Positions 28,426-39,046 are shown, counted from the first letter of the stretch. The stretch is DNA of 54,415 bases from Modicisalibacter coralii (GCF_004117855.1 NZ_QWBW01000023.1:1-54415), one strand, 5' to 3'. The notes: generated by a model from the sequence alone, not told the origin. Numbers and translations: made by a program.

Positions 28426-28968
28426 TCACACCTTGGTTTGCAGAGGATCGACGAGGCGCTCGATGCGCCGCAGGACTTCATTGACCACCGAGCGCGGGCC
28501 ACGCCGATCGGTCTTGACGACCAGGTCGGCGGTGGCGCGATAGAGCGGGTCACGTAACTCGAACAGCCCGGTGAGCACCGCACGCGGGTCCTTGTTGCGC
28601 AGCAACGGCCGGTTGCGATCCTTGGCGGTGCGCTTCAACTGCTGGTCGACCGTGGTGTACAGGTAGATCACCGTGCCACGCTCGCGCAGGGCGCGGCGGT
28701 TGGTCTCGTTCATCACCGCACCGCCGCCGGTGGCCAGCACGATCTCCGACAGGCCGGTCAGTTCGTCGATCATCTGCACTTCGCGCTCGCGAAAGCCCGC
28801 CTCGCCCTCGATGTCGAAGATCCAGGGAATGTCTGCGCCGCAGCGAGCCTGAATTTCATGGTCGCTGTCGAAGAAGTCGCGCTGCAACTCGGCCGCCAGG
28901 AGGCGGCCGATGGTGCTTTTGCCGGCCCCCATCGGGCCGACCAGATAGAGATTGGGAAAACCCTGCAT
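28426..28968 (-). CDS. aroK: Shikimate kinase
   Basis: AroK phosphorylates shikimate. The 180-aa P-loop kinase has Walker [13 protein letters not shown] at residues 11-22, the shikimate-binding SDHEI near 35, GFREREVQ near 59 and [10 protein letters not shown] near 82, plus a lid region RNRPLL. Its ATG overlaps the pilQ stop (TGATG), so shikimate genes are coupled to the pilus operon, as in Pseudomonas. Confidence 0.98.
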   Translation of the reverse strand: MQGFPNLYLVGPMGAGKSTIGRLLAAELQRDFFDSDHEIQARCGADIPWIFDIEGEAGFREREVQMIDELTGLSEIVLATGGGAVMNETNRRALRERGTVIYLYTTVDQQLKRTAKDRNRPLLRNKDPRAVLTGLFELRDPLYRATADLVVKTDRRGPRSVVNEVLRRIERLVDPLQTKV

Positions 28969-31034
28969 CAGCGAATCGCCAGATTGTCCTCGATGATCTT
29001 CGGAGTGATGAAGATCAGCAATTCTACCTTTTCATTGCTCTGTTCGGTATAGCGAAAAAGGTGCCCGAGAACCGGCAGGTCGCCGAGGAAGGGGGTCTTG
29101 TAGAGATTGCGCAGCTGTTCGGTGGTGAGAATCCCGCCCAGCACCACCGTCTCGCCGTTGTTGACCAGCACCTGGGTCCTGATCTGGTTGGTATCGATCG
29201 CCGGCGCGCCGTCGTAGCGGGTGTTGGAGACGTCGTCGTTGTTGATGTTGAGATCCATGATGATGCGGTCATCGGGGGTGATCTGCGGCGTCACCTCCAG
29301 CGACAGCACCGCCTCCTTGAACTCGACGTTGGTCGCCCCGCTCGAGGTCGACTCCTGATAGGGGATCTCCTGGCCCTGCTTGATCACCGCCGCCTGCTGG
29401 TTGGCGGTGATCACCTTGGGCTGGGAAATGGTCTGGCTCTTGCCTTCGCTCTCCAGCGCGCGCAGCTCCAGATCGAGCAGGATGTCGCCGGACAGGTAAC
29501 CGAAGCTGAAGGCGGTACTGGGATTGGTGTCGTTGCCCAGGTCGACCGCCAGGCCGCCGCCGTAGGACGCCGGGTCGTTGCTGGTGGTGGGCACCGTCGT
29601 GGGATCGCCGTCGGCGGCACCGCTGAGATTGAAGCGACTGCCCTCGGGCGAGGACAGCCCCCAGTTGACGCCCAGCTCGCGGGCCGCGGTGTCGCGGGCG
29701 ATGACGATACGCGCCTCGATCTGCACCTGGCGGACCGGAATGTCGAGTTGATCGATGGCCTGGCGGATCTGTTCGATCTGCTCCGCCGTCTCCTGGAGGA
29801 TCAGGGTGTTGGTGCGTTCGTCGACGCTGACCCGCCCCCGCTCGGAGAGCAGCCCCAGGCCGTCGCCACCACGCAGCAGCGTGGCGAGCTGCGAGGCCTT
29901 GGCGTAGCGCACCTGGATGTACTGGGTGGTCAGCGGCGCCAGTTCCTGCTGCTGCTGCTTGGCCTGGAGCTCCTGACGCTCCATCGCCGCCAGCTCGTCG
30001 GCCGGGGCGACGATCAGTACGTTGCCCGAACGCCGACTGGCCAGGCCATGGCTCTTGAGCACCAGGTCCAGCGCCTGGTCCCAGGGCACGTCCTGCAGGT
30101 TGAGGGTCACGCTGCCCTGCACGCTGTCGCTGGCGACCACGTTGAGGCCGGTGTATTCACCGATGATCGACAACACCTCGCGGACCTGGATGTCCTGGAA
30201 ATTGAGCGTGATGCGCTTGCCGGTGTAGGGGAACCGTTCCTTCTGCTGCACACGCTGCTCGGCCTGGCTCACCGGCTTGGCCTCGATCACCAGTTGCCGA
30301 CCGCTCTGGGTCGAGAGCATGGCGTACTCACCGCGGGTGGTGATCGCCAGACGCGCCCCCTGGCGAGAGGGCTGAGGCACGACGCGCTGCATCGGCGTGC
30401 CGAAATCGCTGACATCGAGGGTCTGGTTCCATTCGGCGGGCAGGCCGACATCATCGAGTTCAGCGACGATCCTACCGCCCCGCTCGCTGACCCGGGCGGC
30501 AACGCCCTCGCGGTCGAAGGTCACCACCAGGCGGCCGGCACCATCCTCGCCCCGGCGAAAGTCGATGTCGTCGATGGTCGGCCCGCCGGTAGGCGCCGGC
30601 GAGGTCGCCTCGGCGGATGCCGACGCCTGACGTGGACCGGCACTCGCCTTCGAGACCCCGTCGCCCAGGCTCAGCACCAGGGTGTCGCCCTGCTCGCGGG
30701 TGGCATAAGGCAAGGCACGGTCGAGGTTGAAGACCAGCCGGGTCCGCGTGCCGGCATCGAGCGCGACGATGTGATCGATACCGGCCACGCCCAGTTCGAA
30801 GCGCCGCTTGTCGAGACTGCTGGCGGTGTTCATCAGGTCGATCGCCAGGCGTGGCGGGGCATCGATCCGGTAGCCGCGCACCTCGGGCAGGCCGCCCGAG
30901 AAGTGCAGCGACACCTCGAGCTGGCCATCGCTGCGTTGCTCGAAGTCGAGGCCGGTCAGCGTCGACATCGCCAGGGCCGGCGCGGCCAGCGCCAGCAGCG
31001 ACACCGCCAGCAGCGTGCGAATGATTGCCCTCAT
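28968..31034 (-). CDS. pilQ: PilQ, type IV pilus secretin
   Basis: PilQ forms the outer-membrane channel through which the type IV pilus passes. The 688-aa protein starts [22 protein letters not shown], a signal peptide cleaved after ALA. Two peptidoglycan-binding AMIN domains follow (about residues 25-260), then a secretin N-domain pair ([19 protein letters not shown] near 270) and the C-terminal secretin domain with VPVLGHLF-type [12 protein letters not shown]. The start at 31032-31034 has GGGGAAG upstream. A 137-bp gap separates it from pilP. Confidence 0.96.
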   Translation of the reverse strand: MRAIIRTLLAVSLLALAAPALAMSTLTGLDFEQRSDGQLEVSLHFSGGLPEVRGYRIDAPPRLAIDLMNTASSLDKRRFELGVAGIDHIVALDAGTRTRLVFNLDRALPYATREQGDTLVLSLGDGVSKASAGPRQASASAEATSPAPTGGPTIDDIDFRRGEDGAGRLVVTFDREGVAARVSERGGRIVAELDDVGLPAEWNQTLDVSDFGTPMQRVVPQPSRQGARLAITTRGEYAMLSTQSGRQLVIEAKPVSQAEQRVQQKERFPYTGKRITLNFQDIQVREVLSIIGEYTGLNVVASDSVQGSVTLNLQDVPWDQALDLVLKSHGLASRRSGNVLIVAPADELAAMERQELQAKQQQQELAPLTTQYIQVRYAKASQLATLLRGGDGLGLLSERGRVSVDERTNTLILQETAEQIEQIRQAIDQLDIPVRQVQIEARIVIARDTAARELGVNWGLSSPEGSRFNLSGAADGDPTTVPTTSNDPASYGGGLAVDLGNDTNPSTAFSFGYLSGDILLDLELRALESEGKSQTISQPKVITANQQAAVIKQGQEIPYQESTSSGATNVEFKEAVLSLEVTPQITPDDRIIMDLNINNDDVSNTRYDGAPAIDTNQIRTQVLVNNGETVVLGGILTTEQLRNLYKTPFLGDLPVLGHLFRYTEQSNEKVELLIFITPKIIEDNLAIR

Positions 31035-31171
31035 GTGCTTCCCCTGTCGTTCTCTTGTCTTCGGGTCTTGTCTTCGGGCAGCTGCGCCGGCGGCAGACCG
31101 CACGCTCCGCTGCCTCGACGATACGCCGTCGTCACGGCGTCAAAGGCCCGTTTAGCGCCCGCAAACCGCGC

Positions 31172-31729
31172 CTATTGCCCGCCGGCCGTGTTGCCAGCCC
31201 CGTCCTTGTCACCCGCGCTCAGCGACAGCGAACGCCGGCGCTCCACCCAGCCGCCCTGACCGTTGGAGACGATCTCCACGAGCGTCACCGCATCGTTGGT
31301 GATCTGCACGATCCTGCCGAAGTCGGTACCCGCATGAGCGCCGACCCGGACGGCGTGCACCTCGCCCCGGGGGTCGCGGATCAGTGCCGAATGGCGTCCA
31401 TCGATGGTCAGCGTGCCGACCAGATTCAGGGCATCCAGGGGGTAGCGTTCCAGCGCCTCGCGGGGGCGCGACAGGTCCGGCGCCAGATCGTCGCCCTCGT
31501 CCGCCTGGGTCTGCGCCTGCGGTCGTTCGGGCATGAACGGGCTGCGCGAGCCGGCCTGGTCATAGGTCACCGGCTGGTAGTCGGGGGTCTCGGGGAGATT
31601 CGGCAGCTCGCCACTGGGCCGCTCGCGCAGCGACGCCAGCCGCTGGTCGAGCGCCTCCAGGTGCGGATCACCACAACCGGCGAGCAAGGCCGCCACGACC
31701 GCCAGACCCACGAGGAGACGCCGGGTCAT
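31172..31729 (-). CDS. pilP: PilP, type IV pilus lipoprotein
   Basis: PilP is an inner-membrane lipoprotein that links the PilMNO platform to the PilQ secretin. The 185-aa precursor has a lipobox LLAGC at residues 15-19 (lipid-modified Cys19). It has the conserved SRSPFMPERP segment, which in the family starts the flexible PilN/O-binding part, and the beta domain LNLVGTLTIDGRHSALIRDPRGEVHAVRVGAHAGTDFGRI. Its start overlaps the pilO stop by 4 bp. Confidence 0.95.
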   Translation of the reverse strand: MTRRLLVGLAVVAALLAGCGDPHLEALDQRLASLRERPSGELPNLPETPDYQPVTYDQAGSRSPFMPERPQAQTQADEGDDLAPDLSRPREALERYPLDALNLVGTLTIDGRHSALIRDPRGEVHAVRVGAHAGTDFGRIVQITNDAVTLVEIVSNGQGGWVERRRSLSLSAGDKDGAGNTAGGQ

Positions 31730-32349
31730 GGCGCCTCCTGCGGGGCATCCGCACGGTGATTGTAGGTCTTGGCGAGCATCGACAGCTTGAGCGTGTCCTG
31801 ATCGTCCACCGGCGTCAGGGTGAAGTCATGCAGGGTGACGATACGCGGCAGCCCGGCGACCCCCGACAGGAAGGCGGCGATCCGGTGGTAGTCACCCTCC
31901 ACCTGGATGTCGAAGGGCTGCTCGATATAGTACGCCTTGACCACCGGGTCCTTGAGACGGATGAAATCGATGGTCAGTTGATTGGCCAGTGCGGTGTCGC
32001 TGATGTTGTCGAGCAGCGACGGCACTTCGGCACCGGTCGGCAGCATCTCGAGCAGCGTGGCCATGCGCGACTCGAGGGTATCCATCTGGCGCCGCATCGC
32101 CGGCAGGTTGGCGGTCTGATAGGCCTTGCTCTGATACTGCTCGAGCAGCGTCTTCTCCTCGGCGCGGGCCTGGGCCAGACGTTCCAGCTTGGGCGCGGCG
32201 GCAAAGTGATAGACCAGCCAGAACAGCGCCACGCCCACCACCAGATGGCTGATGACCTGCAGCGACAGCGGCCAGTTGCCGGCCTCGCGCAGATCCAGCT
32301 CGCGCCAGTCGATGTCGCGCAGGCGCCGCCATTCCGCCTTGAGATTCAT
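31726..32349 (-). CDS. pilO: PilO, pilus alignment inner-membrane protein
   Basis: PilO (207 aa) pairs with PilN to form the periplasmic alignment ring under the type IV pilus. There is a short cytoplasmic N-terminus, one membrane span (about residues 30-50), a coiled coil (LERLAQARAEEKTLLEQYQ) and a ferredoxin-like domain with QPFDIQVEGDYHRIAAFLSGVAGLPRIVTLHDFTL. The start overlaps pilN by ATGA. Confidence 0.95.
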   Translation of the reverse strand: MNLKAEWRRLRDIDWRELDLREAGNWPLSLQVISHLVVGVALFWLVYHFAAAPKLERLAQARAEEKTLLEQYQSKAYQTANLPAMRRQMDTLESRMATLLEMLPTGAEVPSLLDNISDTALANQLTIDFIRLKDPVVKAYYIEQPFDIQVEGDYHRIAAFLSGVAGLPRIVTLHDFTLTPVDDQDTLKLSMLAKTYNHRADAPQEAP

Positions 32350-32933
32350 GGCGTCGCCCCCTTGTCCTTCGCCCCTTCGCCGACGTCCGGCGGCGGGCTG
32401 GTGTTCACTTCGCGCACGGTGAGATCGAAGCGCCGCTGGCCGTCGTCACCGGCCTCCACGGCCGAGAGCGTCGGCACGCCGAACACCGGCATCGCGGCCA
32501 GGGCACGCATCTGGTCGGAGACCTGACGATTAGCCTCGGCCTTGCCGGTCAGGCGCAGCACGTCTCCCTCGCGGGAGAGCTTGGTGTAGTAGACCCCGTC
32601 CTGGAGACTGCGGGTCAGCTGGTTGAACACACGAACCGTCTGCGGACGGCTGAACTGCAGCTCGCGGATCAACTGGATCTGGGTCAGCATCTGCTCGCGG
32701 GTGGTGCGGAAGTCGCGCAGCGTGGCGATGTCGCGGTCGAGCTGCTGGGTCTGGGTCTGCACGTAGCGGTTGCGCTGCTGCTGGGTATCGAGACGCTGCT
32801 GGTAGAAGCTGGCCACCCCCCAGGCGCTGCCGACGCCGAGCAGCGCCGCCAGCACGACGACCTGCTTGAATCGCCGGTGGCGCCGTTCACGGCGCGCCTC
32901 GCGCCAGGGCAGCAGGTTGATCTCGATGGTCAT
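32346..32933 (-). CDS. pilN: PilN, pilus alignment inner-membrane protein
   Basis: PilN (195 aa) begins MTIEINLLPWREARRERR. The INLLPWR motif is the segment that binds the groove of PilM. It is followed by one membrane span, a coiled coil and a ferredoxin-like periplasmic domain. Four-base overlaps with pilM and pilO indicate tight coupling. The C-terminal tail rich in Pro and Asp after residue 180 is not conserved in the family. Confidence 0.95.
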   Translation of the reverse strand: MTIEINLLPWREARRERRHRRFKQVVVLAALLGVGSAWGVASFYQQRLDTQQQRNRYVQTQTQQLDRDIATLRDFRTTREQMLTQIQLIRELQFSRPQTVRVFNQLTRSLQDGVYYTKLSREGDVLRLTGKAEANRQVSDQMRALAAMPVFGVPTLSAVEAGDDGQRRFDLTVREVNTSPPPDVGEGAKDKGATP

Positions 32934-34003
32934 CCTCGCCCCCTCATCGCCAGGCCGCAGGCCGTGAGCATCGCCGGCGCATCGCCGGCCAGGGTGTGGA
33001 TGTCGATACGTGAACTGATTGCCATGCGCACGAAGGGGTTGGCGATCTCGATGGCCAGACCGCTGTCCTCGGCCAGTCTTTCGCGCAGCCCGGGGATCAC
33101 GCTCGAGCCACCGGCGAGGATCAGCCGGCTGACCTGAGGGTTGCGCCCCGCCGTGTAATACAGCTGCAGCGAGCGCCCGATCTGCTGGATCAGGGTGTCG
33201 ATGAACGGGGTCAGCACGTCGGCCTGGTACTCCTCCGGCAGGCCGCCGCGTTTCTTGGCCAGGCCGGCCTCCTCGAAGCTCAGCCCGTAGCGATTGCGGA
33301 TCTCCTCGGTCAGCTGACGACCGCCGAACACGGTATCGCGGCTGTAGACGATGCGCCCGCCGCGCAGCACGTGAAAGGCGTTCATGTTGGCACCGATGTC
33401 GACCAGCGCCACGCTCTTGTCGGGGTCATCGGCCAGCGAGGGCAATTGATGGCGCAGTTCGCCGAAGGCACGCTCCATGGCGAAGGTTTCGACGTCCACC
33501 GCCGCCGGCTCGAGCCCTGCCTGCATGACCGCCTGGGTCAACTGGCTGACGTCCTGCTGTCGACAGGCGACCAGCAGCACGTCCTGCTGATCGCCGAAGC
33601 GGGCATTCAACCCCAGGCGCTGAAAATCGAAGGCGACCTCGTTGAACGGAAACGGGATATGCTTGTCGGAATCGAGTTGGATGCGTGCCTCGATCTCGTC
33701 GTCGCTCAGCGAGGCGGGCAGGGTCAGGGTCTTGGTGATCGCAGCGCTGGCGGGCACCGCCACAGCGACCCGCCGGGAATGCGGCTGAGCGTGGTCGACG
33801 GCGCGCTTGATGGCCTCGACGACGTCGCCCATCTGGCGGACGCGACGCTCGACGACCGCGCCTTCGCGCAACGGCCGCACCGCATAGCTGTCGACGCGAA
33901 AATGCGCCCCCGTCGGCTTCAATTCGATCAACTTGACCGTGGCCGAGGTGATGTCGATACCGATCAGTCCCTTGGCGGACTGGCCCAGACCCAACAATGG
34001 CAT
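32930..34003 (-). CDS. pilM: PilM, actin-like type IV pilus assembly protein
   Basis: PilM (357 aa) is the cytoplasmic actin/FtsA-like ATP-binding protein that recruits PilN. The start MPLLGLGQSAKGLIGIDITSATVKLIEL contains the phosphate-1 loop (GIDITSATVK). VALVDIGANMN near residue 200 is phosphate-2 and LILAGGSSVIPGL near 305 the adenosine motif. A longer frame adds 23 non-conserved residues; I start at 34001-34003. It is the first gene of the pil-aro operon and divergent from mrcA. Confidence 0.95.
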   Translation of the reverse strand: MPLLGLGQSAKGLIGIDITSATVKLIELKPTGAHFRVDSYAVRPLREGAVVERRVRQMGDVVEAIKRAVDHAQPHSRRVAVAVPASAAITKTLTLPASLSDDEIEARIQLDSDKHIPFPFNEVAFDFQRLGLNARFGDQQDVLLVACRQQDVSQLTQAVMQAGLEPAAVDVETFAMERAFGELRHQLPSLADDPDKSVALVDIGANMNAFHVLRGGRIVYSRDTVFGGRQLTEEIRNRYGLSFEEAGLAKKRGGLPEEYQADVLTPFIDTLIQQIGRSLQLYYTAGRNPQVSRLILAGGSSVIPGLRERLAEDSGLAIEIANPFVRMAISSRIDIHTLAGDAPAMLTACGLAMRGRG

Positions 34004-34142
34004 ACCCCTGCGTAAAGAGACGGCGACGAGGCGGCAATTGTTATGATTGTCATGCCAACGCATCAGGCCCATCGCCCATGCGGGTGAGACTACCTGATGT
34101 CTTCGGCTTTATACACACTCTGCCGGTTGCGGGCTTCAACGC

Positions 34143-34171
34143 TGGTTCAAGCCCGGCCGGGTTCTTATAAT
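34143..34171 (+). promoter_or_regulatory. mrcA promoter
   Basis: A perfect TATAAT (34166-34171) lies 71 bp before the mrcA ATG; TGGTTC 17 bp upstream is a weak -35. The region 34004-34242 separates mrcA from divergent pilM; on the minus strand TATAAA near 34110 may serve pilM. Confidence 0.55.
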
Positions 34172-34242
34172 GCGCTCTTCAATGGATTGCCTCGCTCTTC
34201 GCGGCCCGACCGCCACCCGTTCACCATGGATATCACCCTTTC

Positions 34243-36771
34243 ATGAAGCTTCTCAGACGCCTGTTGACCTCGGCCTTGTGGTTCATCCTGTCCCTGGGCG
34301 CGGCCACCCTGCTGGCCGTGATCGGCGCCGCCCTGTACTTCGCCCCGGGCCTGCCCGACGTTCATCAGCTGCAGGGCTATGAGCTGCAGACCCCGCTGCG
34401 CATCGTCACCCGCGACGACAAGCTGATCGGCGAGTTCGGCGAGGAGCGCCGTACCCCGGTCGACTACGATGCGATTCCCCATGACATGGTGCAGGCCTTC
34501 CTGGCCGCCGAGGATGCGCATTTCTTCGAGCACCCCGGGGTCGATCCCAAGGGCCTCGCTCGCGCCGCGATCGAGCTGGTCGCCCACGGCGGCAACATCC
34601 AGTCCGGTGGCAGCACCATCACCATGCAGGTCGCACGCAACTACCTGCTGACGCTGGACCGCACCTTCACCCGCAAGATCCGCGAGATCCTGCTGTCGCT
34701 GCAGATGGAGCAGATCCTCTCCAAGGACCAGATCTTCGAGCTCTACGTCAACAAGATCTATCTGGGCAACCGCGCCTACGGCATCGCCGCGGCCGCCGAG
34801 ACCTACTACGACAAGTCACTGGACGAACTGACCCTGGCCGAGAAGGCGATGATCGCCGGGCTGCCCAAGGCCCCCTCGGCGCTCAACCCGCTGGCCAACC
34901 CGGAGCGCTCACTGATCCGGCGCAACTGGATCCTCTATCGCATGCGCGAGCTGGGCTTCATCGACCAGGCCGCCTACCAGAAGGCCGTCAAGGAGCCGCT
35001 GAGCGCCCACCAGCACACCACCCAGGCCGAGGTCGAGGCGCCCTACGTGGCAGAGATGGCCCGTCAGTTCGCCGTCAATCGCTTCGGCGACGACGCCTAC
35101 ACCGGCGGCTACCGGATCACCACCACCCTCGACAGCCAATTGCAGGGCGACGCCCGTCAGGCGTTGATCCAGGGCCTGCTCGAATACGACCGTCGCCACG
35201 GCTGGCGCGGTGCCGAACAGACGGAAATTCCGCCGAGCCTGGTCGAGGCCCAGGACCAGACCCAGAAGGAAGGTCTCGAGGAGGAGCTGTCCGAGTCCCC
35301 CGAGGTCATCGAGACCGCCCGCCAGGCGGCCCAGAGCAGCCAGGCCGAGGTCGAGGGCGTCGACGGCGACGTCAGCAACTGGCTCAAGGTCCTGCAGCGC
35401 ACGCCGGTGCTTGGCCCCCTGCAGCCGGCCATCGTCATCGACAGCGAAGGGCGCCGGATGCGCGTGCTGACCAAGGATGCCAAGGTCGTGACCCTCGACT
35501 GGGACGGCCTGAAATGGGCCCGCGAATACCACAGTCCCCAGTGGCGCGGCGAGGTGCCCAAGAACGCCCAGGCGATCGCCCAGCGCGGCTCTCTGGTGCG
35601 GATCATGAAGGACGGCGACGACAACGGCTGGCGACTGGCGCAGCAGCCCGGCGCCGAGGCGGCGATCGTCGTGCTCGACCCGCAGACCGGCGCCATTCGT
35701 GCCCTGCAGGGCGGTTTCAGCTTCGCCGCCAGCAAGTTCAACCGCGCCGTGCAGGCACAGCGCCAGGTGGGCTCGAACTTCAAGCCCTTCGTCTATCTCG
35801 CCGCCCTCGAGAAGGGCGACATGACGGCCGCCACCGTGGTCAACGACGCCCCGGTGGTCATGGCCGACGTCGGCGGTGACTGGCGCCCGGAGAACGCCGA
35901 AGGCGAGTTCAAGGGCCCGACCCGGCTGCGCGTGGGGCTGTATCAGTCGCGCAACCTGGTGACCATCCGCATCCTGCAGTCGCTGGGCCTGGAAAACGCC
36001 CTGACCTTCCTGGAGAACTTCGGCTTCGACAAGAGTCGACTGCCCCAGGGCCTGTCACTGGCCCTGGGCAGTGCCTCGCTGACCCCGCTCGAGGTCGCCA
36101 ACGCCTATGCGATTCTCGCCAACGGCGGTTTCAAGGTCTCGCCCTGGTACATCCAGCGCGTCGACAAGAACGATCAGGAGCAGCCGATCCTCGAGAACAC
36201 CCCGCAGGTCGCCTGCCGCGATTGCGCCGAGGGCGTCAGCGAGACGCAGATCGACGGCAAGACCTACCCGGTCGCCCCGCGAGTGGTCGACGCCGATGCG
36301 CTCTACATCCTGCGCGACATCATGCGCGACGTGATCGAACGAGGCACCGGTCGCGGCGCCCTCGACCTCAACCGCAGCGACATCGTCGGCAAGACCGGCA
36401 CCACCAACGATCAGCGCGACGCCTGGTTCTCGGGCTTCAACATGCACCTGGTGACGACCGTCTGGGTCGGCAAGGACGACAACTCGAGTACCGGCGAGTA
36501 TGGCGCCCAGGCTGCCCTGCCGATCTGGAAGATGTTCATGCGTCCGGCGCTCGAGGGCACGCCGGAAACCTTGCCGGAGCGTCCGGACGACATCGTCACC
36601 GCGCGTATCGACCCGGATACCGGCCGACGCCTGCACGACGACCAGCCCGGCGGTATCCAGGAAATATTCCGCAAGGACCATCTGCCCGACTACGAACCGC
36701 GGCGCATCGACCAGCAGCTGGAGAACAGCAGCGGCTCGCAGGGCACGGGGACTTACGAAGCGATCTTTTGA
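34243..36771 (+). CDS. mrcA: Penicillin-binding protein 1A
   Basis: A bifunctional peptidoglycan synthase of 842 aa. After a short cytoplasmic tail and one membrane anchor (about residues 9-35) comes the GT51 glycosyltransferase domain with AAEDAHFFEHPGVD and GGSTITMQVARN. An OB-like linker follows, then the transpeptidase with catalytic Ser in GSNFKPFVY (S-x-x-K), SRN and KTGTTNDQRDAWF. The order mrcA divergent from pilM matches Pseudomonas. Start and length are typical for PBP1A. Confidence 0.97.
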   Translation: MKLLRRLLTSALWFILSLGAATLLAVIGAALYFAPGLPDVHQLQGYELQTPLRIVTRDDKLIGEFGEERRTPVDYDAIPHDMVQAFLAAEDAHFFEHPGVDPKGLARAAIELVAHGGNIQSGGSTITMQVARNYLLTLDRTFTRKIREILLSLQMEQILSKDQIFELYVNKIYLGNRAYGIAAAAETYYDKSLDELTLAEKAMIAGLPKAPSALNPLANPERSLIRRNWILYRMRELGFIDQAAYQKAVKEPLSAHQHTTQAEVEAPYVAEMARQFAVNRFGDDAYTGGYRITTTLDSQLQGDARQALIQGLLEYDRRHGWRGAEQTEIPPSLVEAQDQTQKEGLEEELSESPEVIETARQAAQSSQAEVEGVDGDVSNWLKVLQRTPVLGPLQPAIVIDSEGRRMRVLTKDAKVVTLDWDGLKWAREYHSPQWRGEVPKNAQAIAQRGSLVRIMKDGDDNGWRLAQQPGAEAAIVVLDPQTGAIRALQGGFSFAASKFNRAVQAQRQVGSNFKPFVYLAALEKGDMTAATVVNDAPVVMADVGGDWRPENAEGEFKGPTRLRVGLYQSRNLVTIRILQSLGLENALTFLENFGFDKSRLPQGLSLALGSASLTPLEVANAYAILANGGFKVSPWYIQRVDKNDQEQPILENTPQVACRDCAEGVSETQIDGKTYPVAPRVVDADALYILRDIMRDVIERGTGRGALDLNRSDIVGKTGTTNDQRDAWFSGFNMHLVTTVWVGKDDNSSTGEYGAQAALPIWKMFMRPALEGTPETLPERPDDIVTARIDPDTGRRLHDDQPGGIQEIFRKDHLPDYEPRRIDQQLENSSGSQGTGTYEAIF

Positions 36772-36776
36772 AGGGT

Positions 36777-36797
36777 GAGCCGGGCCCGACCCGGCTC
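36777..36797 (+). terminator. Hairpin after mrcA
   Basis: GAGCCGGG / CCCGGCTC with loop CCCGA begins 6 bp after the mrcA stop. No clear U-run; likely a partial terminator. Confidence 0.5.
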
Positions 36798-36880
36798 GTC
36801 CGTGACGTCCGGCGCCGGGGCCGTCCGTACCCCGGCATCGCCCGACGTCGTTCGCCATCAGACATTCACAGGAGCCCGAC

Positions 36881-37660
36881 ATGTCGCGGCTGACATGGCC
36901 TCGTACGGCCTCGCGCCGATGCGCCGCCCTGGCGCTGCTGGGACTGACGCTGAGTCCGCCGTCGCCGGCGCAGGACTCGCTGTTCTATGCGCCGCCCCAG
37001 CCCGGTGACGATGCCCCCGAGTTCAGTGGCCAGGCGGAACTGGGATACACCCATCTGGCCGGCAACACCGACAGCGAAACCTTGATCGCCAAGGGAAGAC
37101 TGACCTGGATCACCGACGACAAGTGGACCCACACGCTGCGCGGCGAGACCCGCCAGGTCAAGGAGGACGACTCGGCCAGTGCCGAGCAGTACCTGGTCGC
37201 CGGGCGCGAGCGCTACGAGCTCGAGGGGCCGCACTACCTGTTCGGTTTCACGCGCTGGGAAAAGGACCGCTTCAGCGGCTACGACTACCAGTTCACCACC
37301 ATCATCGGTTACGGCCGCCAGCTCCTCGCGGGGCCGACGCATACCCTGTCGCTCGAGGCCGGCCCCGGCTACCGTCACGACGAGCTGGAAAGCGGCAGCG
37401 ACGACGATCTGGCGGTGGGCTACGGCGCGCTCGACTACCAGTGGCAGTTCAACGAGGGATCGAGTTTCGAACAGGAGCTCTCCGTCGAAGGCACCGACAC
37501 CAACGTCACCACCCGCTCGTTCTCGGCGATCACCGCCCAACTCAATGCCCACCTGGCGCTGCGCCTGTCCCACGAGATCAAGAACAACTCCAACCCCCCG
37601 GAAGGCACCGAGTCCGACACCGACCTGACCACCGCCGCCTCGCTGCTCTATCGCTGGTAG
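36881..37660 (+). CDS. DUF481 (YdiY-like) outer-membrane beta-barrel protein
   Basis: The 259-aa protein begins with an Arg-rich, hydrophobic signal peptide (about residues 1-31, ending SPAQ). It then shows alternating beta strands typical of the DUF481/YdiY family: FSGQAELGYTHLAGNTDSETL, LSLEAGPGYRHDE and a C-terminal aromatic SLLYRW, the usual signal for outer-membrane insertion. The family includes salt- or acid-induced outer-membrane proteins; no direct function is known. AGGAG lies 8 bp before the ATG. It stands between mrcA and convergent maeB. Confidence 0.88.
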   Translation: MSRLTWPRTASRRCAALALLGLTLSPPSPAQDSLFYAPPQPGDDAPEFSGQAELGYTHLAGNTDSETLIAKGRLTWITDDKWTHTLRGETRQVKEDDSASAEQYLVAGRERYELEGPHYLFGFTRWEKDRFSGYDYQFTTIIGYGRQLLAGPTHTLSLEAGPGYRHDELESGSDDDLAVGYGALDYQWQFNEGSSFEQELSVEGTDTNVTTRSFSAITAQLNAHLALRLSHEIKNNSNPPEGTESDTDLTTAASLLYRW

Positions 37661-37682
37661 TCCGCCGAGCGGCCCCCGAAAC

Positions 37683-37713
37683 GCACCCAGCCGGCACGCG
37701 GCCGGCTGGGTGC
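37683..37713. terminator. Bidirectional hairpin between ydiY-like gene and maeB
   Basis: GCACCCAGCCGGC / GCCGGCTGGGTGC, a perfect 13-bp stem with loop ACGCG, lies between two convergent genes. There is no strong U-run either way, but position and stability suggest a shared terminator. Confidence 0.7.
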
Positions 37714-37735
37714 ATGACGCAAAGACAGCAACGGC

Positions 37736-39007
37736 TCAGCCGCCGTAGACCTCGTCGACGCTGGTGAGCGGATAGTGGGACGGATAGGAGCGCCGCGCCA
37801 CGCCGGAATCGATCGCCGCCTGGGCCACCGCCGAGGAGACCTCGCCGAGCAACCGGGGATCCAGCGGCGTGGGGATGATGTAACCGCGCCCGAACGTCAA
37901 CGACTCGACCTCATAGGCGTCGAGCACCACCTGCGGCACCGGTTCGCGGGCCAGGTCCTTGATGGCATGGACCGCGGCGACCTTCATGGCCTCGTTGATG
38001 CAGGTCGCACGCACGTCCAGCGCTCCGCGGAAGATGAACGGGAAGCCCAGCACATTGTTGACCTGGTTGGGGAAGTCGGAACGCCCGGTGGCCATGATCA
38101 CGTCGTCACGGGTCTCGCGGGCGACGTCAGGATGAATCTCCGGGTCGGGATTGGAGCAGGCGAAGACCACCGGGCTCTCGGCCATCCGGCTCAGTTGCTC
38201 CGGCGAGAGCAGATTGGGGCCGGACAGCCCCACGAAGACATCGGCCCCCTCGATCGCCTCGTCGAGGGTCCGCAGCGGCGTCTCGGTGGCGAACATCGCC
38301 TTGTACTGGTTGAGATCGTCGCGCCCGCTGTGAATCACCCCCTTGCGGTCGAGCATGAAGATGTTCTCGGCCCGCGCCCCGCAGGACACCAGCAGCTTCA
38401 TGCAGGCGATCGCCGCCGAACCCGCGCCCAGACAGACGATGCGCGCCTCCTCGATCGGCTTGCCGGCGATGGCCAGCGCGTTGAGCATGCCCGCTGCGGT
38501 GACGATCGCGGTGCCGTGCTGGTCGTCGTGAAAGACCGGAATGTTGCACTGCTCGACCAGCGCGCGCTCGATCTCGAAGCACTCCGGCGCCTTGATGTCC
38601 TCGAGGTTGATGCCGCCCCAGGTATCGGCGATGCGCGCCACGGTGTCGATGAACGCCTGCGGGCTCTCGGCATTGACCTCGATGTCCACCGAATTGATGC
38701 CGGCGAAACGCTTGAACAGCACGCCCTTGCCTTCCATGACCGGCTTGCTGGCCAGCGGCCCCAGATTGCCCAGGCCGAGGATCGCGCTGCCATCGGAGAT
38801 CACCGCCACCAGGTTGCCCTTGCCGGTGTAGAGATAGGCATTCTCGGGGTCCCTGGCGATCTCGCGGCACGGCTCCGCCACACCCGGACTGTAGGCCAGC
38901 GCGAGATGCTTGGCCGACTCGGTCGGCTTGGTGATCTCGATGGACAGCTTGCCGGGAATGGGTTGGGAATGATAATCCAGTGCCGCTTGTTTCTTGGCGT
39001 CGCTCAT
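37736..39007 (-). CDS. maeB: NADP-type malic enzyme, short form
   Basis: This enzyme decarboxylates malate to pyruvate. The 423-aa protein has [13 protein letters not shown] near residue 37, [20 protein letters not shown] near 63, [15 protein letters not shown] near 157 and the NAD(P)-binding [13 protein letters not shown] near 192. It ends at about the point where the phosphotransacetylase-like domain of E. coli MaeB would begin, so that regulatory domain is absent. Position next to mrcA-pilM resembles Pseudomonas. A LacI/Cra-like palindrome lies 110 bp upstream. Confidence 0.95.
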   Translation of the reverse strand: MSDAKKQAALDYHSQPIPGKLSIEITKPTESAKHLALAYSPGVAEPCREIARDPENAYLYTGKGNLVAVISDGSAILGLGNLGPLASKPVMEGKGVLFKRFAGINSVDIEVNAESPQAFIDTVARIADTWGGINLEDIKAPECFEIERALVEQCNIPVFHDDQHGTAIVTAAGMLNALAIAGKPIEEARIVCLGAGSAAIACMKLLVSCGARAENIFMLDRKGVIHSGRDDLNQYKAMFATETPLRTLDEAIEGADVFVGLSGPNLLSPEQLSRMAESPVVFACSNPDPEIHPDVARETRDDVIMATGRSDFPNQVNNVLGFPFIFRGALDVRATCINEAMKVAAVHAIKDLAREPVPQVVLDAYEVESLTFGRGYIIPTPLDPRLLGEVSSAVAQAAIDSGVARRSYPSHYPLTSVDEVYGG

Positions 39008-39046
39008 GCTCGGTATCCGGTCGATCGTGAGGGATGTTCCGGCAAG

